From Bacteroidia bacterium (lineage in GTDB: Bacteria; Bacteroidota; Bacteroidia; Bacteroidales; VadinHA17): a stretch of DNA of 18,036 nt. Each line of letters starts with the position of its first letter. The stretch's first letter is position 1. The DNA lies in contig JAPLEC010000449.1 in NCBI GenBank assembly GCA_026391515.1, positions 1 through 18,036 of the forward strand, read 5' to 3'. This document shows, piece by piece, positions 1 through 6,079 of this stretch. The position numbers and the translations under genes were made by a program. The notes beneath the pieces were generated by a model that did no database searches, was not told the DNA's origin, and worked only from the letters and a program-made list of their open reading frames with translations.

Positions 1-648
1 ATGTTCCAGCTCATACTTGAAAAAGAATCTTAAAGGTACGGTCCAGTCTTCGCTTTTTATTTTATCATCCTCATCCCATTCCAGGTGAAATTTAACCTGA
101 ATTATCTGGTTTATCAGATCAGGGCTGCTGGAAACAACGCGTTTCACCTTTTTCCCTTTTTCATATTCACCTTCAAAATCAGTGAAATTATCAAACCCTT
201 TTTTCAGATAATCCGGATCAGGAACAAATACGTCAAAAATGAACCTTCCGTTTTTTGCCAGATGACCATAGACATTGTTAATGGCTTTTAGTTGTTCCTC
301 CTTTTCAAGTAAGTGCATCATCACACGGAAAGGTGCGATTATCAGGTCAAATTTGAAATCAAAATGGAAGTCGACAACGTTTTGCAAGCTGATTCGTTCA
401 ATTTGACCTTTCTTAAGTTTCTTTTTGAGTACCCCGAGCATGGATTCACTGATGTCTAATCCGTAGATATCTGCTCCCCTGTCTAATGCACTAAAAAATA
501 ATCTGCCGGTGCCGACACCAACTTCAAGTATCTTACCTTTTGTGGAGCTGATTTCTTTCAGAAAATATTCACTATCAACCGAATCTCTGTGGAAGTGATA
601 TATCTGGTCATAAAACCGTGCAAAATTTTCAGGGTATTTATAAATCAT
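1..648 (-). CDS. Class I SAM-dependent methyltransferase (partial, cut by left edge)
   Basis: Translating the minus strand from the ATG at 648 gives 216 codons with no stop; the frame continues past base 1, so the C-terminus is missing. Residues 41-49 read LEVGVGTGR, the glycine-rich SAM-binding motif I. The acidic end of strand 2 follows as YGLDIS (D65), which normally contacts the SAM ribose. DLIIAPFRVMMHLL (101-114) and NGRFIFDVF (133-141) fit the later Rossmann strands. The N-terminal part (YKYPENFARFYDQIYHF) resembles the cap of Methyltransf_25/11-type small-molecule methyltransferases. The substrate cannot be told from the sequence. A terminator-like hairpin at 700-725 lies about 50 bases upstream on the same strand, so the gene is probably transcribed alone. 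Fold assignment is firm; substrate unknown. Confidence 0.85.
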   Translation of the reverse strand, partial: MIYKYPENFARFYDQIYHFHRDSVDSEYFLKEISSTKGKILEVGVGTGRLFFSALDRGADIYGLDISESMLGVLKKKLKKGQIERISLQNVVDFHFDFKFDLIIAPFRVMMHLLEKEEQLKAINNVYGHLAKNGRFIFDVFVPDPDYLKKGFDNFTDFEGEYEKGKKVKRVVSSSPDLINQIIQVKFHLEWDEDDKIKSEDWTVPLRFFFKYELEH

Positions 649-690
649 TGTTTCGCTTGTTAAAGTAAGCTTACAAGATACATATTTTCC

Positions 691-730
691 AAAATAAAAG
701 CCCCTGACAGTTGAACATCAGGGGCAGCCA
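691..730 (-). terminator. Terminator-like hairpin, copy C of the 3' element
   Basis: On the minus strand GCCCCTGA (718-725) pairs perfectly with TCAGGGGC (700-707) around a 10-base loop, and TTTTATTTT follows, as in a Rho-independent terminator. No gene on the minus strand ends just upstream of it. It may be a mobile or decayed copy, or it may insulate the methyltransferase. It shares stem and TGGCT lead-in with copies at 1082 and 1669 but not their longer conserved leader. Confidence 0.6.
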
Positions 731-819
731 CTTCTGTTTGAATGCCGGCAACTGTAATGCTACTTGAATAATATTTTGAAATGGCCTGATTTAAGGTTAA
801 TTAGACATCTAAACCAATT

Positions 820-890
820 ACAGGTCGCTCCTATGGAGCTCACATTATTGTATATATTTTTTCTACAAACAGATCGCGCCTACGGCGCTG
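820..890 (+). repeat. Two short hairpin repeats (plus orientation)
   Basis: Two copies of an element of the form ACAG(g/a)TC-stem-TAY-stem-T. In the first, GCTCC (827-831) pairs with GGAGC (835-839) around TAT. In the second, GCGCC (876-880) pairs with GGCGC (884-888) around TAC. The stems differ but both halves change together, so pairing is kept. This resembles REP-type palindromic repeats mobilised in trans by RAYT (TnpA_REP) proteins; no such gene is in the window. Confidence 0.65.
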
Positions 891-913
891 AAAATTCATC
901 CCATCAATCTTCC

Positions 914-1040
914 TGAGCCGCGTAGCAGTGACCTGTTTGTAATAGCGGTATGAAGAGGGCTTTTTGAGCCGCGTAGCGGCGACCTGTTTGTAGTAGCGGT
1001 ATGAAGAGGGCTTCCTGAGCCGCGTAGCGGCGACCTGTTT
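914..1040 (-). repeat. 51-bp tandem repeat, about 2.5 units, carrying the same hairpin
   Basis: Units start at 914, 965 and 1016, each opening with TGAGCCGCGTAGC, at an exact 51-base spacing. The first two differ at about five positions; the third stops after GACCTGTTT. Each unit contains, in reverse orientation, the hairpin seen at 820-890. GCCGC/GCGGC around TAC is perfect in units 2 and 3 (968-980 and 1019-1031) and degraded in unit 1 (GCCGC with GCAGT). The rest of the unit (about 23 bases) is not explained. Confidence 0.8.
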
Positions 1041-1075
1041 ATTTTTATTTATGATAGTTTATAATAAGGCATAAA

Positions 1076-1135
1076 CAAAAAGCCCCTGACGATTATGTCA
1101 GGGGCAGCCATGAAAAGAATGGAAAAATTGCTTTT
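1076..1135 (-). terminator. Terminator hairpin with conserved leader, copy A (after AbrB-type gene)
   Basis: On the minus strand GCCCCTGAC (1097-1105) pairs with GTCAGGGGC (1082-1090) around a 6-base loop, followed by TTTTTG: a good Rho-independent terminator for the gene ending at 1161. The 30 bases leading into the stem (1106-1135) are identical to those of copy B at 1694-1723, which is unexpected for a simple terminator. Confidence 0.8.
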
Positions 1136-1160
1136 TGTGATGAACAATTTCTCAGAATGA

Positions 1161-1343
1161 CTATTTATATTTCCAGTCACTGATAATAATCCGGTCCTTG
1201 TAAAACTTTACCTCAAGCTTTTGTTTAGCCCGCCATTTCAATTTTCGTATATACTCCATAGGGATTGTTACTGCATAACTTGTTCCACCTGATACTTTTG
1301 TCAGGCTCCGTATGTGACTTTCTTCAATCTTTCTGCGTGTCAT
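1161..1343 (-). CDS. AbrB/MazE-like (SpoVT-AbrB fold) DNA-binding protein, orphan
   Basis: A 60-residue basic protein. The segment VSGGTSYAVTIPMEYIRKLKW (about 17-37) followed by KLEVKFYKDRIIISDW is the swapped-hairpin SpoVT/AbrB pattern: a short strand, the S-x-(A)-VTIP turn, a helix and two closing strands. Such proteins act as dimeric repressors, often as antitoxins of MazEF/VapBC modules. No toxin-sized reading frame adjoins it on either strand, so it is an orphan here. A 12-bp perfect inverted repeat lies 14 bases before its ATG (1357-1390), which suggests autoregulation. A terminator follows at 1082-1105. The sequence after its stop is shared with the T9SS gene at 1741. The family call is good; the cellular role is unknown. 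Confidence 0.8.
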   Translation of the reverse strand: MTRRKIEESHIRSLTKVSGGTSYAVTIPMEYIRKLKWRAKQKLEVKFYKDRIIISDWKYK

Positions 1344-1356
1344 AGCTTAAATTTTT

Positions 1357-1390
1357 TCAACGTATTAAGATACGTTTTTTAATACGTTGA
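1357..1390 (-). promoter_or_regulatory. Palindromic operator-like site upstream of the AbrB-type gene
   Basis: TCAACGTATTAA (1357-1368) and TTAATACGTTGA (1379-1390) are perfect 12-base inverted repeats with a 10-base spacer. The spacer itself contains another ATACGTT (1370-1376), and a further AACGTAT occurs at 1461-1467, giving four copies of this heptamer within about 110 bases. The position just before the start codon at 1343 fits an operator, most simply for the encoded protein itself (inference). Confidence 0.6.
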
Positions 1391-1502
1391 TACCAATTAC
1401 TGTATTGTTTTAATATCATATATCTTATGAAGATCATAAATAATAATAGATTAGAAAATGAACGTATAACCTGTTTTATCAATTCTTTCTATTTGGGCCT
1501 GA

Positions 1503-1579
1503 GATTCCTCATTTCTCCGCCAGCATCGCCTTCGCGTAGCCGCTACGGCAGAGCAAGGCTGGCGGAGGAGCGAAGAATC
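1503..1579. repeat. 77-bp inverted repeat with nested hairpin
   Basis: The outer 22-base arms (1503-1524 and 1558-1579) match at 18 positions; their inner 10 bases, CTCCGCCAGC/GCTGGCGGAG, are perfect. Inside lies a second perfect hairpin, CGTAG-CCG-CTACG (1535-1547). The G+C content is well above the flanks. This resembles a BIME/REP-like dispersed repeat; it has no coding capacity. Confidence 0.7.
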
Positions 1580-1662
1580 TTTTTAATTGATGTCTGAACT
1601 ACCTGTTCAATAGTGGTAGTAATTAGCGTAATGATGTCTTTGATAATCAAATACTAACAAAG

Positions 1663-1723
1663 CAAAAAGCCCCTGACTGTAAACGTCAGGGGCAGCCATG
1701 AAAAGAATGGAAAAATTGCTTTT
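1663..1723 (-). terminator. Terminator hairpin with conserved leader, copy B (after T9SS gene)
   Basis: On the minus strand GCCCCTGAC (1685-1693) pairs with GTCAGGGGC (1669-1677) around a 7-base loop and is followed by TTTTTG. It lies about 50 bases after the stop of the T9SS cargo gene. Bases 1685-1723 are identical to 1097-1135 (39 of 39) although the genes upstream are unrelated; only the loop differs. Confidence 0.8.
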
Positions 1724-1740
1724 GGACAGTAAAAGCTTCT

Positions 1741-2232
1741 TTAAAGTTTTACAACTTTATATACGTTTACAAGTTTTCCTTTGGTCAGCTTTAAATAATA
1801 GATGCCGGAGGGAAGATCCTGTAGGTTGAGCATTTTTTCAACAGTCATTGCCTCAATAACATCTGTCTTAACAGGTTTCCCCTGTGAGTTTATCATTAAG
1901 AGCGTTATCTCAGCGTCAGCTGGTTCTTCGAAACTGATATTAATATTTTCACTTGTGGGGTTGGGGTAAACAGTTACTTTAATAGGAGTATTAATGTTTT
2001 CTTCAATATTAGTAATAATCACTTTATACTGAAAAACGTGGGTCAGTATCAGTGAATTATCCGAAGCTGCATAATTGGGAATGATAGTTTCACCAAGCGT
2101 CCAGCTTATTGCAATTGAAAGATCAGGGGCAGAATTATCACCGCCGGCACTTGCTATTACTTCCTGCTTAACCTGTGCACCTGTATATAAAGTAACCAGT
2201 GAAACGAAAAGAATAAGAATAATGCGCTTCAT
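1741..2232 (-). CDS. Small secreted protein with type IX secretion sorting domain
   Basis: From the ATG at 2232 the product is 163 aa. The first 20 residues (MKRIILILFVSLVTLYTGAQ) are a typical signal peptide. An upstream in-frame ATG at 2250 would only add a polar hexapeptide, so the inner start is preferred. The short mature N-terminal part (ASAGGDNSAPDLSIAISWTLGE ending LTHVFQ) is the segment common to many small Bacteroidota T9SS cargo proteins. Residues from about 86 are a type A CTD: VTVYPNPTSENINISF, then LLMINSQGKPV, LQDLPSGIYYLKL and a basic KVVKL end. The CTD should be cleaved during T9SS export. Almost nothing lies between signal peptide and CTD except about 60 residues, so the function is unknown. 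A terminator follows. Confidence 0.85.
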   Translation of the reverse strand: MKRIILILFVSLVTLYTGAQVKQEVIASAGGDNSAPDLSIAISWTLGETIIPNYAASDNSLILTHVFQYKVIITNIEENINTPIKVTVYPNPTSENINISFEEPADAEITLLMINSQGKPVKTDVIEAMTVEKMLNLQDLPSGIYYLKLTKGKLVNVYKVVKL

Positions 2233-2269
2233 ATATGGATATTTTGACAATCAGTTTAAAGTACACGTA

Positions 2270-2298
2270 AAAATATACTAAAATCAAACAAAAAACAA
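2270..2298 (-). promoter_or_regulatory. Possible Bacteroidota-type promoter for the T9SS gene
   Basis: On the minus strand TTG (2296-2298), an 18-base spacer and TATATTTT (2270-2277) approximate the Bacteroidota -33/-7 pattern TTG-N19-TAnnTTTG, with one mismatch in the -7 box. It would give a leader of about 30 bases. Confidence 0.35.
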
Positions 2299-2416
2299 TA
2301 TTATTCTGTTCATTTTCATCAGTGACAGAAAAAAATAGATGAACTACCGTTTTACTGTGGTGAATAAGTAAATCTAAAAAGTAATCATAATTAATTTCGA
2401 CTATCACTTCTTCTGC

Positions 2417-2424
2417 TATTTTTG
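2417..2424 (+). promoter_or_regulatory. -7 promoter element for the EamA-lnt genes
   Basis: TATTTTTG is an exact match to the Bacteroidota -7 consensus TAnnTTTG and lies 14 bases before the ATG at 2439. A TTT at 2395-2397 stands where the -33 TTG would be, so the upstream box is weak. The leader would be only a few bases long. Confidence 0.45.
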
Positions 2425-2438
2425 TGGGTTAATTATTT

Positions 2439-3326
2439 ATGCCCGGGAAAAGAAAAATATGGCACTGGCTGGTTCTCGCTGTTTTATCATTAATATGGGG
2501 AACCAGCTATATATTAATGAAAAAGGGGCTGGAATCATTTTCGACGTGCCAGGTTGCCTCCCTCAGAGTTTTAATTTCGTTCATTTGCCTCCTGCCTGCA
2601 GCAATTCGTCATATAAAAAAGCTCAATAAGGATAATATCCTTTCAATTCTGATCATCGGTTTCTTTGGGAGCGGCATCCCTGCTTTCCTGTTTCCGCTTG
2701 CACAGACAAGGATAGACAGCTCAGTCGCCGGAATGCTCAACTCATTAAGCCCTGTCTTTACCTTAATAATAGGGATCACATTGTATAAAAGACAGGCTAT
2801 CAGATCTCAGATTGCCGGTGTTTTTCTTGGTTTACTTGGTGCCATAGGACTGTTGTATAGCGGATCATTCACATTTAATTATTACGGATTATTTGTTGTT
2901 CTGGCTACACTGCTTTATGGAATCAGCTCAAATGAAGTAAGTAAAGTCCAGGGACTTAACGGATTACAAATTACCTCACTGGCTTTCTTTGTACTTGGCC
3001 CCTTTGCCTTGATTTTGCTCTTATTCACTGATTTCCATGCTGCTATGGCGACAGAGCACTGGCTCAGGAACCTTGGCTTTATTGCCATTCTTTCAATTTT
3101 CGGCAGCTCAATTTCACTGGTGCTCTTTTACATTCTTATAAAAGATACATCACCTGTTTTTGCATCAATGACAACTTATTTTATACCCATTATTGCAACT
3201 CTATGGGGACTATCTGATAACGAGCATCTTACATCTTCAATGTTAATTTCGGTATTATTGATTCTTGGAGGTGTTTATTTAATTAACCGGCCCGGCCTCT
3301 TAAAAAAACCTGAGAAAAGTACTTAA
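2439..3326 (+). CDS. EamA/DMT-family inner-membrane transporter
   Basis: 295 residues with about ten hydrophobic segments arranged as two EamA halves (roughly 10-140 and 150-285), the usual size for drug/metabolite transporters. The first half opens with LSLIWGTSYILMKKGLESF, the W/GxxF/Y-type signature at the start of EamA domains. The second half has LLYGISSNEVSK and ends with the hydrophobic run MLISVLLILGGVYLINRP. The substrate cannot be predicted from sequence. The stop codon TAA at 3324-3326 is followed without a gap by the lnt ATG, so the two are almost certainly cotranscribed; whether this reflects function is unclear. Confidence 0.9.
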   Translation: MPGKRKIWHWLVLAVLSLIWGTSYILMKKGLESFSTCQVASLRVLISFICLLPAAIRHIKKLNKDNILSILIIGFFGSGIPAFLFPLAQTRIDSSVAGMLNSLSPVFTLIIGITLYKRQAIRSQIAGVFLGLLGAIGLLYSGSFTFNYYGLFVVLATLLYGISSNEVSKVQGLNGLQITSLAFFVLGPFALILLLFTDFHAAMATEHWLRNLGFIAILSIFGSSISLVLFYILIKDTSPVFASMTTYFIPIIATLWGLSDNEHLTSSMLISVLLILGGVYLINRPGLLKKPEKST

Positions 3327-4937
3327 ATGAACAAGTATCTACTTGTTATACTGTCAGTTACTGGTGGGATTCTTTCCGGACTGGCATGGAGCAGCTGGTG
3401 TACGGGACTCATTCTGCTGGTTGCTTTTGTCCCGTTTTTCCTGATTGAAAATCACTTTTTCGAAAATCAGGGAAAGTATGGCCAGGATGCCTTTTTTATT
3501 TATATTCTTATAGGTTTTATAATTTTCAATACAATTTCCCTGGGATGGATAAGAGCGGTAAGTATTGTTACAGCTGTCAGCATAATAATATGCATGTCTG
3601 TTTTAATGTCTTTTATTGTGTGGCTTGCACATATTGTACGGAAAAAGGCCGGAAATATACCTGGATCAATAGCTCTGATATCCTTCTGGCTTGCATTTGA
3701 ATTTCTTTCTCTTAACAGCATGTATCTTTCACCCTGGGTTAACATTGGCAATGGACTTGCAAAAGATATATTATTCATCCAATGGTACGAAGCAACGGGT
3801 GTAGCAGGAGGGACACTCTGGATATTGTTATCCAACCTTCTGTTATCTCTTGCTCTCGTCAATTCAGTGAAAAATAAAAGAAGGGCATACACCCTGATCT
3901 GGCTTGCAGTGATTATTATCCCATCAATAATCTCATTGACAAGATATTACACTATAAAAGAATCAGAGACCAATAAAAATGAAGTTGTAATTATTCAACC
4001 AAATATTGATCCTTATACAGAAAAATTTTCTGTTCCTTTTGATATTCAGCTAAAGAAGGTCCTTACTATGGCAGAAGATTCAGTAACAGAAAAAACATGC
4101 TGGCTGATAACCCCTGAAACTACAGTGGATGATCCCATTAACGAGGAGGATCTTGCTAACAATAAGTACATCAAATCATTCGGGAATTTTGCATTGGAAC
4201 ATCCCGGAACCAGCATTATTTCGGGGCTGGTAAGCTTTCGGTTGTACTCAGGTTTAAAAGATGCTCCGACAAACAGTGCAAGAAAGATCGATTCAACAGG
4301 TTTCTATTATGATCATTTCAATTCAGCTTTTAAAATTGATACGGGTGAAGCTATCGTGATATATCATAAATCAAAGCTGGTGACTGGAATTGAAACACAA
4401 TTTTCTTCAGGACTTGGCAGGCTGGCAAATAAAATTTTGCCTGATCTCGGTGGTACAAAATGGGGATATGGCGCCCAGGAAGAACGAACCTGCTTTGAAC
4501 ATCCTGTCACGAAACAGGTCATTGCCCCAATAATCTGTTTTGAGTCTGTTTTCGGAAATTATGTTGCCGATTATGTAAGAAAAGGAGCTGAAGCTTTGAT
4601 CATCATAACTAACGATGGCTGGTGGAAAAATACGAATGGTTATAAGCAGCACCTTTCCTATGCTTCGATAAGAGCTATCGAAACAAGAAGGCCGGTTGCA
4701 AGAGCAGCGAATACCGGCGTTTCGTGTATAATTGATATCCGGGGCCGGCGAACACTTGAATCAAACTGGTGGACCAGCACAGCATTAAAGGGTGAAATCA
4801 GTTCTGAAACGGTCCGGACTCCTTATGTCCTTTATGGTGATTATATAATGAAATTCTTTTCAGCGGTAAGTGTGATGGTTCTGCTTTATGTATTTATTGC
4901 ACTACCTTTAAGAAAAAAAATCAGATTTCTGCATTAA
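3327..4937 (+). CDS. lnt: Apolipoprotein N-acyltransferase
   Basis: 536 aa. The N-terminal ~205 residues hold several membrane segments and the rest is a periplasmic carbon-nitrogen hydrolase domain, the layout of Lnt (E. coli 512 aa). The triad can be placed: E264 in ITPETT, K348 in YHKSKLV, and C404 in ICFESVFG. Other conserved blocks are NDGWW (429-433), QHLSYASIRAIETRRPVAR (441-459) and NTG (462-464). Lnt transfers an acyl chain from phospholipid to the amino group of the diacylglyceryl cysteine, the last step of lipoprotein maturation; GldD encoded at 14275 would be one substrate. Lnt in many Bacteroidota is this long. It starts directly after the EamA stop. Confidence 0.93.
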   Translation: MNKYLLVILSVTGGILSGLAWSSWCTGLILLVAFVPFFLIENHFFENQGKYGQDAFFIYILIGFIIFNTISLGWIRAVSIVTAVSIIICMSVLMSFIVWLAHIVRKKAGNIPGSIALISFWLAFEFLSLNSMYLSPWVNIGNGLAKDILFIQWYEATGVAGGTLWILLSNLLLSLALVNSVKNKRRAYTLIWLAVIIIPSIISLTRYYTIKESETNKNEVVIIQPNIDPYTEKFSVPFDIQLKKVLTMAEDSVTEKTCWLITPETTVDDPINEEDLANNKYIKSFGNFALEHPGTSIISGLVSFRLYSGLKDAPTNSARKIDSTGFYYDHFNSAFKIDTGEAIVIYHKSKLVTGIETQFSSGLGRLANKILPDLGGTKWGYGAQEERTCFEHPVTKQVIAPIICFESVFGNYVADYVRKGAEALIIITNDGWWKNTNGYKQHLSYASIRAIETRRPVARAANTGVSCIIDIRGRRTLESNWWTSTALKGEISSETVRTPYVLYGDYIMKFFSAVSVMVLLYVFIALPLRKKIRFLH

Positions 4938-4989
4938 AAAAATGCAACCCTTAAATCATTCTTTTGTCTTTATTAACTGGTAAGAGATC

Positions 4990-5538
4990 ATGGTGGATTT
5001 TTCGGACTTAAATATTCATGCTTCTTTGATTGAGGAATGCAGGAGAGGAAGCAGTAAAGCGCAGTTCAGGCTTTATAATCAATATTCAAAAGCGATGTAC
5101 AATCTGGCTTACAGAATGATGAATAGCAGGGAAGATGCGGAGGATTTACTCCAGGAGGCATTTCTTGACTGTTTCAGAAACATTAAATCCTTCAGATTTG
5201 AATCGACATTCGGGGCATGGCTTAAAAGTATCCTTGTAAACAAATGCATTAATCAGCTCAGAAAGAAGAAGGTAGAACTCGTCCTTCAGGAAACTGTTCC
5301 TGTTGAAATTGTGGAAGAGGAACAGGAAACGATTTACAATACTGACAAAATATTCAAAGGGATTGAACAGCTGCCTGATGGTTACCGGATTATCTTAACT
5401 CTCTATCTGCTTGAGGGTTACGATCACACAGAAATTGCACAGATACTTGGGATCTCCGAATCAACATCAAAATCCCAGTATTCACGTGCAAAAGAAAAAT
5501 TAAGAAGCATCTTGTTAAAAAAACAGATAAATGGATAA
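4990..5538 (+). CDS. ECF-type RNA polymerase sigma factor
   Basis: 182 aa with the two ECF domains. Region 2 spans about residues 22-88 (LYNQYSKAMYNLAYRMM, then DAEDLLQEAFL, then the -10-recognising TFGAWLKSILVNKCI). Region 4 spans about 120-175, with a helix-turn-helix HTEIAQILGISESTSKSQYS. The linker (about 90-115) is rich in glutamate and valine. The gene overlaps the next one by 8 bases, the usual arrangement for a sigma factor and its membrane anti-sigma partner. It directs transcription to a regulon, often including its own operon, in response to an envelope signal; the signal is unknown. No consensus housekeeping promoter is obvious in the 50-base gap after lnt. Confidence 0.92.
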   Translation: MVDFSDLNIHASLIEECRRGSSKAQFRLYNQYSKAMYNLAYRMMNSREDAEDLLQEAFLDCFRNIKSFRFESTFGAWLKSILVNKCINQLRKKKVELVLQETVPVEIVEEEQETIYNTDKIFKGIEQLPDGYRIILTLYLLEGYDHTEIAQILGISESTSKSQYSRAKEKLRSILLKKQING

Positions 5539-6079
5539 GCTTGAAGAATATATCAGGAAAAACAGGGAGGAGCTTGATAAAAATATTCCCTCTCCGGATT
5601 TATGGAATGGCATCAGTAAAGATTTGCACAGGAGGAGGTTAACTAAGATAAAATGGCTTTCGGCCGCAGCAATGATTGTTGTCATCTTTTCCACGGCTGC
5701 ACTGTTCTATGTGGGTGAGAACAGTCGAAACAATATCTTACGCAGCAGAGATATAAATGCATTTATGATAAAAGCCAATCCTCAGCTCGTAGAGACTGAA
5801 GTTTATTATAACAACCTTGTCAATAATCTTTACAGTGAAGCCTCTCCCCTGCTTTCCAGACATCCTGATCTTAAAAATGAGCTTTTTAATGACTTCTCCC
5901 AGATCGACAGTATCTGTGCCGATATTAAAAAAGATCTGAAAGATAATGTTGATAACCAGGAAGTTATTGAAGCATTGATTAATAATTACAGGATAAAAAT
6001 CCAAATCCTTGAAGATATGCTTGTCGTGTTAAAACAAAATGAAAATAATCCGCAAAAAAGCAACAGCCATGAATTATAA
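5531..6079 (+). CDS. Probable membrane anti-sigma factor
   Basis: 182 aa with a single transmembrane helix at about 43-61 (WLSAAAMIVVIFSTAALFYV). A charged cytoplasmic N-terminus of ~40 residues precedes it (MDKLEEYIRKNREELDKNIP) and a ~120-residue periplasmic part follows that is mostly predicted helix. This architecture, and the 8-base overlap with the sigma gene, suggest an anti-sigma protein that holds the ECF factor at the membrane. No zinc-binding HxxxCxxC (ZAS) motif is present: the N-terminal part has no cysteine, so it is not the classical type. The assignment is by context. The 3' end overlaps the next gene. Confidence 0.65.
   Translation: MDKLEEYIRKNREELDKNIPSPDLWNGISKDLHRRRLTKIKWLSAAAMIVVIFSTAALFYVGENSRNNILRSRDINAFMIKANPQLVETEVYYNNLVNNLYSEASPLLSRHPDLKNELFNDFSQIDSICADIKKDLKDNVDNQEVIEALINNYRIKIQILEDMLVVLKQNENNPQKSNSHEL

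Larger units (their letters stand above)
649..1160. other. Gene-free, repeat-rich intergenic region
   Basis: No credible coding sequence lies between the methyltransferase start and the stop of the AbrB-type gene. The stretch holds two terminator-like hairpins (about 691-730 and 1076-1135) and five copies of a short hairpin repeat between 820 and 1040. The last three copies sit in a 51-bp tandem array. The repeats are listed separately. Confidence 0.7.
1391..1740. other. Gene-free region between the two small minus-strand genes
   Basis: No coding sequence is seen. The stretch contains a distant AACGTAT half-site (1461-1467), a 77-bp imperfect inverted repeat (1503-1579) and the terminator element of the T9SS gene (1663-1723). 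The remainder is A+T-rich and featureless. Confidence 0.6.

Noticed and set aside
85..291. Plus-strand 68-aa frame
   Set aside because: It lies wholly within the methyltransferase frame on the other strand, which has clear SAM-binding motifs; no domain is recognisable in it.
914..1040. CRISPR array
   Set aside because: Only 2.5 units that repeat over their full 51 bases, with no distinct variable spacers and no cas gene nearby.
1161..1343. MazEF/VapBC toxin-antitoxin pair
   Set aside because: Only the antitoxin-like protein is there; no toxin-sized reading frame adjoins it on either strand.
1076..1723. Integron cassettes, the shared 3' elements being attC sites
   Set aside because: The elements end in a terminator-like hairpin with a T run, lack the paired GTTRRRY/RYYYAAC ends expected for attC, and no integrase is present.
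2168..2407. Minus-strand 79-aa frame upstream of the T9SS gene
   Set aside because: It overlaps the T9SS gene in another frame and has no recognisable domain; the region reads better as a promoter.
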